Shown piece after piece: positions 51,452 to 58,553 of a DNA stretch of 64,000 bases; position 1 is the first letter of the stretch; the number at the start of each line of letters is the position of its first letter. This DNA comes from JADMIH01 sp035274425 (lineage in GTDB: Bacteria; Chloroflexota; Chloroflexia; QHBQ01; JADMIH01). The DNA lies in NCBI GenBank assembly GCA_035274425.1, contig DATEOC010000082.1, forward strand, positions 124,001 to 188,000, in the 5' to 3' direction. The notes under the pieces are model-generated. The model made no database searches. It was given only the letters and a program-made list of their open reading frames with translations, and had not been told where the DNA came from. A program made the translations under genes and the position numbers.

Positions 51452-51721
51452 TTGGCAAACATCAAGTCAGCACTCAAGAGGATACGCTCCAGCGAGCGCA
51501 AGCGAATGCGCAACAAGCCGGTCCGCACCGCGCTCAAGACATACGTCAAAATGGCTAACACCAGGGTAGCGACTGCCGACATAGACGAGTCCGCCGACGC
51601 CGTCGTGCGTGCCATCAGCGCGCTTGACAAAGCGGCCAACAAAGGCGTCATCCACCGCAACCAGGCCGCCCGCCGCAAATCGCGCCTGATGAAGCGCTTC
51701 AACAAAGCCGCCGCAAGCTAG
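51452..51721 (+). CDS. rpsT: 30S ribosomal protein S20
   Basis: 89 aa. ANIKSALKRIRSSERKRMRN, then VRTALKTYVKMANTRVATAD, and the end RNQAARRKSRLMKRFNKAA match S20 throughout. S20 binds 16S rRNA early in 30S assembly. The start is TTG at 51452: the family begins at exactly this point and no in-frame ATG is nearby; GGGAGG lies about eleven bases upstream. E. coli rpsT also uses UUG and is controlled by its own product, so this weak start may serve the same purpose. Confidence 0.95.
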   Translation: MANIKSALKRIRSSERKRMRNKPVRTALKTYVKMANTRVATADIDESADAVVRAISALDKAANKGVIHRNQAARRKSRLMKRFNKAAAS

Positions 51722-51788
51722 TCCGCTACATGCATAGCTGCATGAGACACCCGAATTTCCAGCTAGCGTACTGAAGCACTAACAACTC

Positions 51789-51847
51789 TTGAAAAATACA
51801 AAAATGAAGGTTTGGCGTCGCCAAACCTTCATTTTTGTATTTTTCAA
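51789..51847. terminator. 28-bp perfect hairpin, bidirectional terminator
   Basis: 51789-51816 pairs with 51820-51847 without mismatch (loop GTC). The GC-rich tip (GGTTTGGC / GCCAAACC) is followed in both directions by TTCATTTTTGTATTTTT, giving a U-rich tail for rpsT on + and for the SDR gene on -, which converge here. Confidence 0.88.
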
Positions 51848-51902
51848 ACTTCCCTTCCCACAGGGGAGGGAGCGGGGTGCACAAAAGCCTTGCCCTTGAG
51901 CG

Positions 51903-52688
51903 TCAAAAGCCACCTGTAGAGCGAATAATCTGACCCGTCACCCACCCTGCACTCTCGCTCGCGAGAAACCCTATCAGGCGTGCTGCATCTTCAGCCTGGC
52001 CGATCCTTCCCATTGGGAACCTGGGTAAGAGGTATTCTCGGACCTCGTCCGTCATCCAACCGGTATCCGTGGGACCGGGGTCGACTGCATTCACCGTTAT
52101 GCCCAGTGATGCTACTTCAGCAGCGAGCGTGACGGTGAATGCCTCGATTGCCCCCTTAGTCGCCACGTACGCTAACTTCCCCGGCATTGGACCTCGCCCC
52201 TGCCCGGAGGTCAGATTGATTATCCTCCCTCCCGTTCCCCTGGTAAAGCGGCGCGCAAACTCCACGCTTAACAGCATCGTGCCCCTGATATTTACAGCAT
52301 AGTAGGCATCGAGCGTCTGAGCGTCAAGCTGGTCGAACGGAGCGTCTGTGGTGTCATGAACCGCGTTGTTGACAAGGACCGCGGCTGCGCCCAGGTGCTC
52401 CTCGACTCTGTCCATGATGCGCTTAGGAGCACTGACTTCAGCCAGGTCAACAGATATATGCTCACAGCGTACGCCAAGCGAGACCAGCCGTGACTGTAGT
52501 TCGGTAGGCATATCTTCTTCAGCTCCAAACTCCATAGATGCGTCATAAGGCGTCCAGTGAGTGAAGAAGATGTCCATACCGGCGCGAGCAAGCTCTACAC
52601 AGACTGCCGAGCCAATTCCCCTGCTTCGGCTCGCGCCCGTGACAATAGCCACCGGTCTGGGAGATTGCCCAGGTTGTTGGGCTGACAA
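51903..52688 (-). CDS. Short-chain dehydrogenase/reductase
   Basis: 261 aa. NAD(P)-binding TGASRSRGIG, then LVNNAVHD (the NNAG-type motif), catalytic Ser in INLTSGQGRG and Tyr/Lys in YVATKGAIEAF, and the PG motif in VDPGPTDTGW. All catalytic residues are present. It resembles FabG-like reductases. TTG start with TAGGAGT ten bases upstream. It stands alone, converging on rpsT. The substrate is not predictable. Confidence 0.88.
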   Translation of the reverse strand: MSAQQPGQSPRPVAIVTGASRSRGIGSAVCVELARAGMDIFFTHWTPYDASMEFGAEEDMPTELQSRLVSLGVRCEHISVDLAEVSAPKRIMDRVEEHLGAAAVLVNNAVHDTTDAPFDQLDAQTLDAYYAVNIRGTMLLSVEFARRFTRGTGGRIINLTSGQGRGPMPGKLAYVATKGAIEAFTVTLAAEVASLGITVNAVDPGPTDTGWMTDEVREYLLPRFPMGRIGQAEDAARLIGFLASESAGWVTGQIIRSTGGF

Positions 52689-52716
52689 TAGTCCTTACTC
52701 CTAGCTTATGTGTTAA

Positions 52717-52890
52717 ACGAAGGACGAAGGACGAAAGAAATCCTTCATCTCTTGATTAGGCTTCTTACTTAGTCGATGCACAAGTCAAATAGACGATGAA
52801 CGGCATTACTGCCTCCTGCCTCCTGCCTCCTGCCTCCTGCCTCCTGCCTCCTGCCTTCTGTCGTCTGTCGTCCGTCGTCCGTCGTCCGTC
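52717..52890. repeat. Heptamer arrays (GACGAAG), (CTCCTGC)6 and (GTCGTCC)
   Basis: (GACGAAG) copies at 52717-52738, (CTCCTGC)n at 52811-52856, then (GTCGTCT/GTCCGTC) copies at 52858-52890 that run into the last codons of holA. The interval between the SDR and holA genes has no other feature. Confidence 0.9.
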
Positions 52891-53950
52891 ACCTGCACAT
52901 CTCCACCACCAACGAATCGAGCGTCATCTCCGCCTCGGCGCGCCCGGTCTTTACGGCGTGGTCTAGCTCCAACAGCTTGTGGTGTATATCGAGCAGCTTG
53001 CTCATCGTAAACTGGCGCGCCTGCCCTACGCTCTTGCGCACTATGAAGTCGCTCAACCCCGCGGTCTCGGCCATGCGACCCTCCGGCACCCGACGATCCA
53101 GCATATCGCGCACCTGTATGAGAGTCCGTACCTGCCAGGCCAACACGGGCAATATCCCTTCAGGCGCTGTGCCCCCCTCAACCAGGTAATGCAACCTCTG
53201 GAGCGCGCCCTTCGTATCGCGCCTGGCGGCGGCAGAAGTCATCTCAAATACGTCGTCCTGTCGCGCCACGAAGCTCATCTCACGTAGCACCTTCTCGTCA
53301 ATCGTCTCACCTTCACCCACGTAGAGGGAGAGCTTATCAAGCTCACCCGCGAGCGTTTGCAAATCGGGCAGGCCCGCAGCAAGCGCCGCCTGCGCGCCCG
53401 GAGTGACCCTCACCCCCATCGACGCGGCGCGCTCTTTTATCCAGCGCTCCAGCGCCATCCCCTTCGGCGGCAGGTACTCCTCTACCTTGCCGTAGCGAGC
53501 CGCCGCCTTGAGTAGCGCGTTGTTCTTCGCGACACCTCCCCGCTCGACCAGTATCAACACCGTCGAATCGGGTATAGCGCCAAATAGCTGCGCGAAGCTC
53601 TCAGCAAGGCCAGGGTCACTCCTGCCACGCCCTCTACCGGGCGTCTCCACCTTCTTAGCGGGGGCCTCGTTGGCTCCCCCTTCCTCATCCGACGACTTCG
53701 CACCCCCAAAGCGCGATAGCAACCCTTCAACAACCACGACCCGCGTCTCAGCGAAGAACCCAAGCGACTGCGCAGTCCGCGCAAGCTCGTCCGGTGCCAG
53801 GCGCGCGCCATCCAGCCGGGTCAGGTTGAGACTCCCCATCCCCTCCGCGCCACCAAATCCGCCTCCCTGCTCAGGCGCATGTTTGGCAATATAACTATGT
53901 AAAGCCTGCCCCACCAGAAAGCGGTCAGGCCCGATGAGTGTGATCAGCAT
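52889..53950 (-). CDS. holA: DNA polymerase III delta subunit
   Basis: 353 aa from the ATG at 53950. ITLIGPDRFLVGQALHSYI opens the delta fold; NLTRLDGARLAPDELARTAQ SLGFFAETRVVVVEG (read in parts), VLILVERGG, the AAA+-like lid, and the C-terminal collar helices (LAWQVRTLIQVRDML ... KLLDIHHKLLELDHAVKTGRA) identify HolA. Delta opens the beta sliding clamp in the clamp loader. The open frame upstream (IPHSAFRIPHSAF-type peptide) is heptamer repeat and is excluded. The array ends nine bases before the ATG, leaving no room for a normal Shine-Dalgarno site. Confidence 0.92.
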   Translation of the reverse strand: MLITLIGPDRFLVGQALHSYIAKHAPEQGGGFGGAEGMGSLNLTRLDGARLAPDELARTAQSLGFFAETRVVVVEGLLSRFGGAKSSDEEGGANEAPAKKVETPGRGRGRSDPGLAESFAQLFGAIPDSTVLILVERGGVAKNNALLKAAARYGKVEEYLPPKGMALERWIKERAASMGVRVTPGAQAALAAGLPDLQTLAGELDKLSLYVGEGETIDEKVLREMSFVARQDDVFEMTSAAARRDTKGALQRLHYLVEGGTAPEGILPVLAWQVRTLIQVRDMLDRRVPEGRMAETAGLSDFIVRKSVGQARQFTMSKLLDIHHKLLELDHAVKTGRAEAEMTLDSLVVEMCR

Positions 53951-53958
53951 CTTTGTGA

Positions 53959-54089
53959 GTGCGGAATGCGGAATGCGGAATGCGGAATGCGGAATGCGGA
54001 ATGCGGAGTGCGGAATAAAAATCAAGTCGCTCCAGTCAGAGTTATTATACCCCACTAGGCCACCAGATTCCGCACTCCGCACTCCGCAA
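53959..54089. repeat. Inverted heptamer arrays in the holA 5' region
   Basis: (GCGGAAT)8 at 53959-54014 and (CACTCCG) copies at 54069-54089. The inner ends are complementary (TGCGGAGTGCGGAAT with ATTCCGCACTCCGCA), loop about 52 nt. A TATAAT on the minus strand (54049-54044) lies in the loop, so the first array would form most of the holA leader. Confidence 0.85.
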
Positions 54090-54092
54090 TTA

Positions 54093-54264
54093 AAAAACCC
54101 CGGAGGCGGTCGTAGAGGTTTTGAACCTGCTTTACGCAGGTGGGTGCCGTTCTTCAGGTTATTGCGTTACCCTTGCGGGCGTACGCAGCCCCATCCGCTG
54201 CCGGCTCCCAAAGTTCTAGTTAGGATCAAAACCTTTATACGACCTGTCCATCACAGGGTTTAGG
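54093..54264 (-). ncRNA. ssrS: 6S RNA
   Basis: About 172 nt. On the minus strand the ends form a closing stem: GGTCGTA and AGGTTTTGA near the 5' end pair with TCAAAACCT and TACGACC near the 3' end. Next to it is the typical 6S hairpin GGCACCCACCTGCGTAAAGC followed by AGGTTCAAA. The large internal arm GGGAGCCGGCAGCGGATGGG then TTAACG-side pairing completes the rod with a central bulge. A CCTCCGGGG-TTTTTT end provides a terminator. 6S RNA binds sigma-70 RNA polymerase by mimicking an open promoter. A consensus promoter lies directly upstream. It sits between asnS and holA on the same strand. Confidence 0.75.
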
Positions 54265-54270
54265 TCATAA

Positions 54271-54300
54271 GCATACCACAGCCAGCACAAGGTAGTCAAG
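54271..54300 (-). promoter_or_regulatory. 6S RNA promoter
   Basis: On the minus strand: TTGACT (54300-54295), 18-bp spacer, TATGCT (54276-54271), with the predicted 5' end seven bases later. Confidence 0.7.
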
Positions 54301-54332
54301 GCAAGGGTCGCATGATTACGCACCAGCAGGCA

Positions 54333-55670
54333 TCATGGGTATATACGCCCTATCGTGCGTGGGAAAGGCTCTGCTTCGCGTATGTGGTGAATACCCGCGA
54401 TCCACGCCACCGTTCGCTCGACACCCATGCCAAAGCCACTGTGTGGAACGCTGCCATACCGGCGCAAATCGAGGTACCACCCATAAGCTTCCTCCGGTAA
54501 GTGGTCGCGCTTGATACGCTCTACCAGTAGCTCAGGGTCAGAGATGCGCTGCCCGCCACCGATAATCTCTCCATACCCCTCCGGGGCCAACAAATCTGCA
54601 CTCCTGGAGACCTCAGGGCGGCCCGGCCACGGCTCCATGTAGAAAGCCTTGCTGATAGTTGGGAAGCCGTATACGAACACCGGCTTCTCGAACTGCTTCG
54701 TCAGCTCCGTTTCGTGGGGGGCACCGAAATCGCTACCCCACTCAACCGCGAGCAGCGCCTTCAGCTCCGGGTCGTCTGTTTGTTCGCGGAGCTTTGCGAG
54801 CATATCGAGCGCGTCGTCATAGCTGATGCGGGGGAAGGGCGGCTCTATTCGCTCGAGGAAAGCGACGTCTCGCTCCAGCACTTTCAACTCTTCTGCGCGC
54901 TCGCGCAGCACCGCCTTCACGATATGCGTGATGAATTGCTCCTCGATCTCCATAAGCTGCTCAAGGTCGCAAAACGGGACTTCCGGCTCTACCATCCAGA
55001 ACTCGGTCAGGTGCCTGCGGGTCTTACTCTTCTCAGCTCTGAAGGTGGGGCCGAAGCAGTAGACCTTGCCAAAGGCGTATATATCGGCCTCGTTATAAAG
55101 CTGCCCTGTCTGAGCTAAGAATGCGGGCTGCCCAAAGTAATCTACCGAGAAGAGATTAGTCGTCCCTTCGCCTGGCGCGGGCGTCAGGACCGGCGTGGTC
55201 ATCTCCAGGTAGCCATTCGAGTCGAGCCAGCTACGACACGCCTGCATTACCGTCGCCCGGATGCGTAGCAGCGCCCATTGCTTCTTGCTGCGAAGCCACA
55301 GGTGCCTGTTGTCCAATAAGAACTCGATGCCGTGCTCTTTAGGAGTGATGGGGTACTCAGCCGCGACTTGAACTACTTCAAGTGCTGTTACTTCAAGCTC
55401 ATAACCGCCGGGCGTACCCGGAGCGCGTGGCTCGGCTTTCAGGCGTCCGGTGACCTCGAAAGACGACTCCTGGGTGAGGCTTTTTGCCGTAGCGAACAGC
55501 TCGTCACCGAGGTTGCGCCGGACCGCTACGGCCTGGATGATGCCCGTACCATCGCGCACCTGTATAAACTGTAGCTGGCCCTTGTCCGTCCTGGCGTAAA
55601 CCCAGCCTTGTATAGTTACTTCCTCATCTACGTGAGCGGGAGCATCTTCGATGCGGATAATTGTCGCCAT
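54333..55670 (-). CDS. asnS: Asparaginyl-tRNA synthetase
   Basis: 445 aa, full length. The N-terminal OB fold (VTIQGWVYARTDKGQLQFIQ VRDGTG, in parts) binds the anticodon. The class II core has motif 2 FRAEKSKTRRHLTEFWMVEPE (in parts) and motif 3 GFGMGVERTVAWIAGIHHIR. The absence of the AspRS-type insertions and the overall length identify AsnRS. GAGGAATTGACAAT precedes the ATG. A promoter lies about 180 bp upstream, leaving a long leader without a recognisable T-box. Confidence 0.95.
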   Translation of the reverse strand: MATIIRIEDAPAHVDEEVTIQGWVYARTDKGQLQFIQVRDGTGIIQAVAVRRNLGDELFATAKSLTQESSFEVTGRLKAEPRAPGTPGGYELEVTALEVVQVAAEYPITPKEHGIEFLLDNRHLWLRSKKQWALLRIRATVMQACRSWLDSNGYLEMTTPVLTPAPGEGTTNLFSVDYFGQPAFLAQTGQLYNEADIYAFGKVYCFGPTFRAEKSKTRRHLTEFWMVEPEVPFCDLEQLMEIEEQFITHIVKAVLRERAEELKVLERDVAFLERIEPPFPRISYDDALDMLAKLREQTDDPELKALLAVEWGSDFGAPHETELTKQFEKPVFVYGFPTISKAFYMEPWPGRPEVSRSADLLAPEGYGEIIGGGQRISDPELLVERIKRDHLPEEAYGWYLDLRRYGSVPHSGFGMGVERTVAWIAGIHHIREAEPFPRTIGRIYP

Positions 55671-55851
55671 ATTGTCAATTCCTCTGTTTCATCAAGCTCT
55701 TATCGCGCGCGGCAGCGTCACGATAGGGGTATAGAAGACTACAAGCATATCCAGCGCACCGGAAGCTGCAACTTTCACGAAGCATCTGCTGGAGATTGGT
55801 GGCTTTATGACCATCTCTTACGCAGGCTTAGCGAACCGGCGCAATCCAAAG

Positions 55852-55879
55852 ATTATACCTTAAGTATGGGATTATCCAA
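55852..55879 (-). promoter_or_regulatory. asnS promoter
   Basis: On the minus strand: TTGGAT (55879-55874), 16-bp spacer, TATAAT (55857-55852). It implies a leader of roughly 175 nt, with possible pairing of TGCGCCGG near 55840 with CCGGTGCGC near 55760. Confidence 0.65.
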
Positions 55880-55897
55880 AAAAGGCAAGATATCCAA

Positions 55898-55926
55898 TTG
55901 ACAACACACCGTCCAAGTGGTACTAT
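55898..55926 (+). promoter_or_regulatory. Promoter for the C39-like gene
   Basis: TTGACA (55898-55903), 17-bp spacer, TACTAT (55921-55926), on the + strand, divergent from asnS. The -35 hexamer and spacing are consensus. The rest of 55671-56025 is leader sequence without a gene. Confidence 0.75.
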
Positions 55927-56025
55927 TTTGACTAACTGATTCTGTTTGGTTCTGGCCCTCTATGCATATTGCATATAGCAGGCCGGGTTACTCTCGCAAC
56001 ATTACTTCCGAGGAGGTTCACCAGT

Positions 56026-56646
56026 ATGCCACCAGCTCCAGATGCGACCACAGATGAGATTGTCCATCGCCTACCTCGCGACCCTGCGCACCTGTACCAG
56101 CGCAGCCAGGACCCACCGAACTATAATAACCCTATGGGCTGTGGCGCTTTCTGCACCTCTATGGCCCTCTCCTTCTACAATCCTGAGCGCTACGGCAACT
56201 ATGGTGCCCCCCGCGCCATTTTCGGTGAGATGGTTAAGGTGCCCTTCTTCGGCGGCACCTTCGAGGGGCAGAACGCGTCAATCGCCAAAAAGCATGGCTT
56301 CTTCGCTGCGCCATTCGACCACGGCAAAGTAACCGACCTGGCCGCGGCTATCGACCACGGCGCGCCGACCATCATGCTGGTGGACCCCGGCAGATTTGGG
56401 ATCGGCAGGCATGACGTGCTTCTTGTCGGCTACAGCGTGGACGCGAATGGCAACTACATAAATCTCTTCACAAATAACCCTGAGGTCCAGGGCGCTACGC
56501 TGGAATCGCCCCTGGACGAAAAGTACCCGGGCAACTATATTATCCCGGTAAGCACCCTACCGACGAAGTGGACCGGCTGCTTTACCCCATTCTTCTCCTC
56601 GGCTGAGGCTTTCGCGAGCTGGCGGGCGCAGGTGGGGCGGCGCTGA
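56026..56646 (+). CDS. Papain-fold C39-like peptidase domain protein
   Basis: 206 aa. The ATG at 56026 has GAGGAGGTT upstream. The nucleophile Cys is probably in NNPMGCGAFCTSMALSFYNP, and the His in GRHDVLLVGYSVDANGNYIN is followed by the Asn/Asp-bearing FTNNP. This is the layout of Peptidase_C39-like proteins. No signal peptide or ABC partner is present, so it is not a bacteriocin exporter. It may cleave a peptide or an amide-linked compound. It shares a strand with the downstream P450 gene, 100 bp away. Confidence 0.65.
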   Translation: MPPAPDATTDEIVHRLPRDPAHLYQRSQDPPNYNNPMGCGAFCTSMALSFYNPERYGNYGAPRAIFGEMVKVPFFGGTFEGQNASIAKKHGFFAAPFDHGKVTDLAAAIDHGAPTIMLVDPGRFGIGRHDVLLVGYSVDANGNYINLFTNNPEVQGATLESPLDEKYPGNYIIPVSTLPTKWTGCFTPFFSSAEAFASWRAQVGRR

Positions 56647-56747
56647 TATTCAGGCGCTATCCAGAATGGCACGATGATGGGCACATAGACGGATGCGCGT
56701 GTCCTTCACTATCATGTTAGCCTTTGACCGTTCGCAGAGGGAACGAC

Positions 56748-58097
56748 GTGCCTGAGTTGAAGCCCATCCCCGGCCCACGAGGTTACCCACTCCTCGGCGT
56801 CATCCCCAAATTGGCCCGCGATCCCTTCCACTACATGGTGAACGTGGCGCAGCAGTATGGCGGCGTGGCTCGCCTGAATATCGGTCCTGCCACGATTTAC
56901 CTGGTCAGCCACCCCGACCACGTCAGACATATTCTGGTCAATAACGCAGCTAACTATTGGAAGGGCCCCATACTCCGAGGCGTCAAGCTGATTATCGGAG
57001 ATGGCCTCTTCGCGAGCGACGGCGACCTATGGCGACGCCAACGCCGCCTGATGTCGCCCACTTTCAGCCACCAAAGGCTGCGGGGCATGGTCACGGTGAT
57101 GACCGACGTCATCAGCGAGCACATGGCGCGCTGGCGAGAGAGGAGCGAGCGTGGTGAAGTAGTAGATATGCTGGAAGAGATGGTCCCCATCAATATCAAC
57201 ATCCTGCTGAAGACTATCTTCGGCACCAGCATCAGCTATAAGGAAGCGCGGGCGATACGCAGAGCTTCCGACGTGATTTTCAATCATTCGGAAAAGCTGG
57301 TCTTCAGCTTCTTCGTGCCGATGCGTATCCCCAGGCCAGGGCACCGCCGCTTCATGAAGGCGCTGGCGTTCGTTGACAGCCTCGTTGATCGTGTGATTGC
57401 CGAACGCCGCCGCAACCTGGAAGACACAGGGGATGTGCTCTCGACGCTGTTGCTGGCACGAGATGAAGAGACAGGCGAAGCGATGGATGACCGGCAAATA
57501 CGCGACGAAGTGATGAGCATCTTCATGGCAGGCTACGAATCTACCGCCGCCGCGCTCGCCTGGGCCTGGTATCTGCTCTCGCAGCACCCCGCAGTGGAAG
57601 AGAAACTTCAAGCGGAGCTAGCCAGCGTATTGGCCGGGCGCACCCCAACCTTTGAGGACCTGCCCAGGCTGAAGTACACCCGCATGATCGTGGACGAGAC
57701 CATGCGCCTCTATCCCCCTTTCCCGACCTTTTTCCGTACCTCCTACAACACCGACCAGCTCGGTGACTACCATCTCCCGCCGAACGCCGCCATTATCCTC
57801 AGCCCCTATGTAACGCACCGCAACCCGCTCTACTGGCAAGACCCGGACCACTTCGACCCTGAGCGTTTTTCGCCCGAACGGGCCGCAGAGCGCCAGGGCC
57901 GCGCTTACTACCCATTCGGTATGGGGCAGCGGCTGTGCATCGGCAGCAACCTGTCGCTAATCGAGCAGCAGTTGATTATCGCCATGGTAGCCCAGCAATA
58001 CCAGCGGCATCTGAAGCCTGGCTATGTTCTTGAGCCCCACTATGATATCGCCTTGAGACCCCGCTACGGCGTGCCCATGCTTCTGACAGCGTCATAG
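56748..58097 (+). CDS. Cytochrome P450
   Basis: 449 aa from the GTG at 56748 (AGAGGGA six bases upstream). LKPIPGPRGYPLLGVIPKL is the proline-rich entry; the I-helix oxygen-activation motif is MAGYESTAAALAW, ExxR is in DETMRLYPPF, and the heme loop FGMGQRLCIGSN uses Cys397. The sequence resembles the CYP110/CYP102-heme-domain type that hydroxylates fatty acids or other hydrophobic molecules. It needs a separate reductase, and none is adjacent. Its 3' end overlaps a convergent LuxR-type gene by six bases. Confidence 0.93.
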   Translation: MPELKPIPGPRGYPLLGVIPKLARDPFHYMVNVAQQYGGVARLNIGPATIYLVSHPDHVRHILVNNAANYWKGPILRGVKLIIGDGLFASDGDLWRRQRRLMSPTFSHQRLRGMVTVMTDVISEHMARWRERSERGEVVDMLEEMVPININILLKTIFGTSISYKEARAIRRASDVIFNHSEKLVFSFFVPMRIPRPGHRRFMKALAFVDSLVDRVIAERRRNLEDTGDVLSTLLLARDEETGEAMDDRQIRDEVMSIFMAGYESTAAALAWAWYLLSQHPAVEEKLQAELASVLAGRTPTFEDLPRLKYTRMIVDETMRLYPPFPTFFRTSYNTDQLGDYHLPPNAAIILSPYVTHRNPLYWQDPDHFDPERFSPERAAERQGRAYYPFGMGQRLCIGSNLSLIEQQLIIAMVAQQYQRHLKPGYVLEPHYDIALRPRYGVPMLLTAS

Positions 58098-58415
58098 CCC
58101 AATCTCGAAGGCGAAACGAGCCGCTGCCGTGCGGCTGCTGACCCCTAACTTGCTATAAATCGAGACCAGGTGAGCATGCACGGTGTTGGCGCTGATAGTG
58201 AGGCTCCGCGCCACCTGACCATCGGTCAGCCCCCTGGCGACGAGACTAAGCACCTCCGTCTCACGGCGCGTCAATGCGTCAGGAATGTCCCCGTGGGATA
58301 GGGCCGAGGCCTGATCGAGCGTCATGTGCGCCGGGCGATAGGCTGTTGGCCCGTGGCGTATCGTCTCGCCAATGATTTTCTCAGTAAGATAGCGGCTTCT
58401 CTGTAGCTCGTCCAT
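58092..58415 (-). CDS. Stand-alone LuxR-type HTH regulator
   Basis: 107 aa. Residues ~47-107 (LTRRETEVLSLVARGLTDGQ VARSLTISANTVHAHLVSIY SKLGVSSRT, in parts) form a complete GerE/LuxR DNA-binding domain. The N-terminal 45 residues resemble the tail of a larger ATPase- or cyclase-type regulator, so the protein looks shortened, but GAGGAGGT before the ATG is a strong ribosome site and suggests a working gene. No ligand or receiver domain is present. It may regulate the P450 or the C39-like gene. Confidence 0.8.
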   Translation of the reverse strand: MDELQRSRYLTEKIIGETIRHGPTAYRPAHMTLDQASALSHGDIPDALTRRETEVLSLVARGLTDGQVARSLTISANTVHAHLVSIYSKLGVSSRTAAARFAFEIGL

Positions 58416-58553
58416 CTCGGATACCTCCTCCCCTCATCTGGCTGATGCCTACGCTATGATTACCAACCGCCTCAACGTATTAGTGCGCCGGAGTTGTACA
58501 TTCTACACCCTGGACGAGCTGTGAGGGTTCACTATAAGGGGAGGCGAGCGAGT

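Noticed and set aside
51903..52688. SDR gene as the OleD partner of the KAS III/ligase cluster
   Set aside because: It lies about 35 kb away, stands alone and looks FabG-like. Nothing links it to the cluster.
53951..54082. N-terminal extension of holA encoded by heptamers (IPHSAFR repeats)
   Set aside because: HolA homology begins at the ATG at 53950. The upstream part is repeat and contains a promoter-like box.
55671..55850. T-box riboswitch in the asnS leader
   Set aside because: No T-box sequence (GGGTGGNACCGCG type) or terminator/antiterminator pair could be found on the minus strand; only a long leader is supported.
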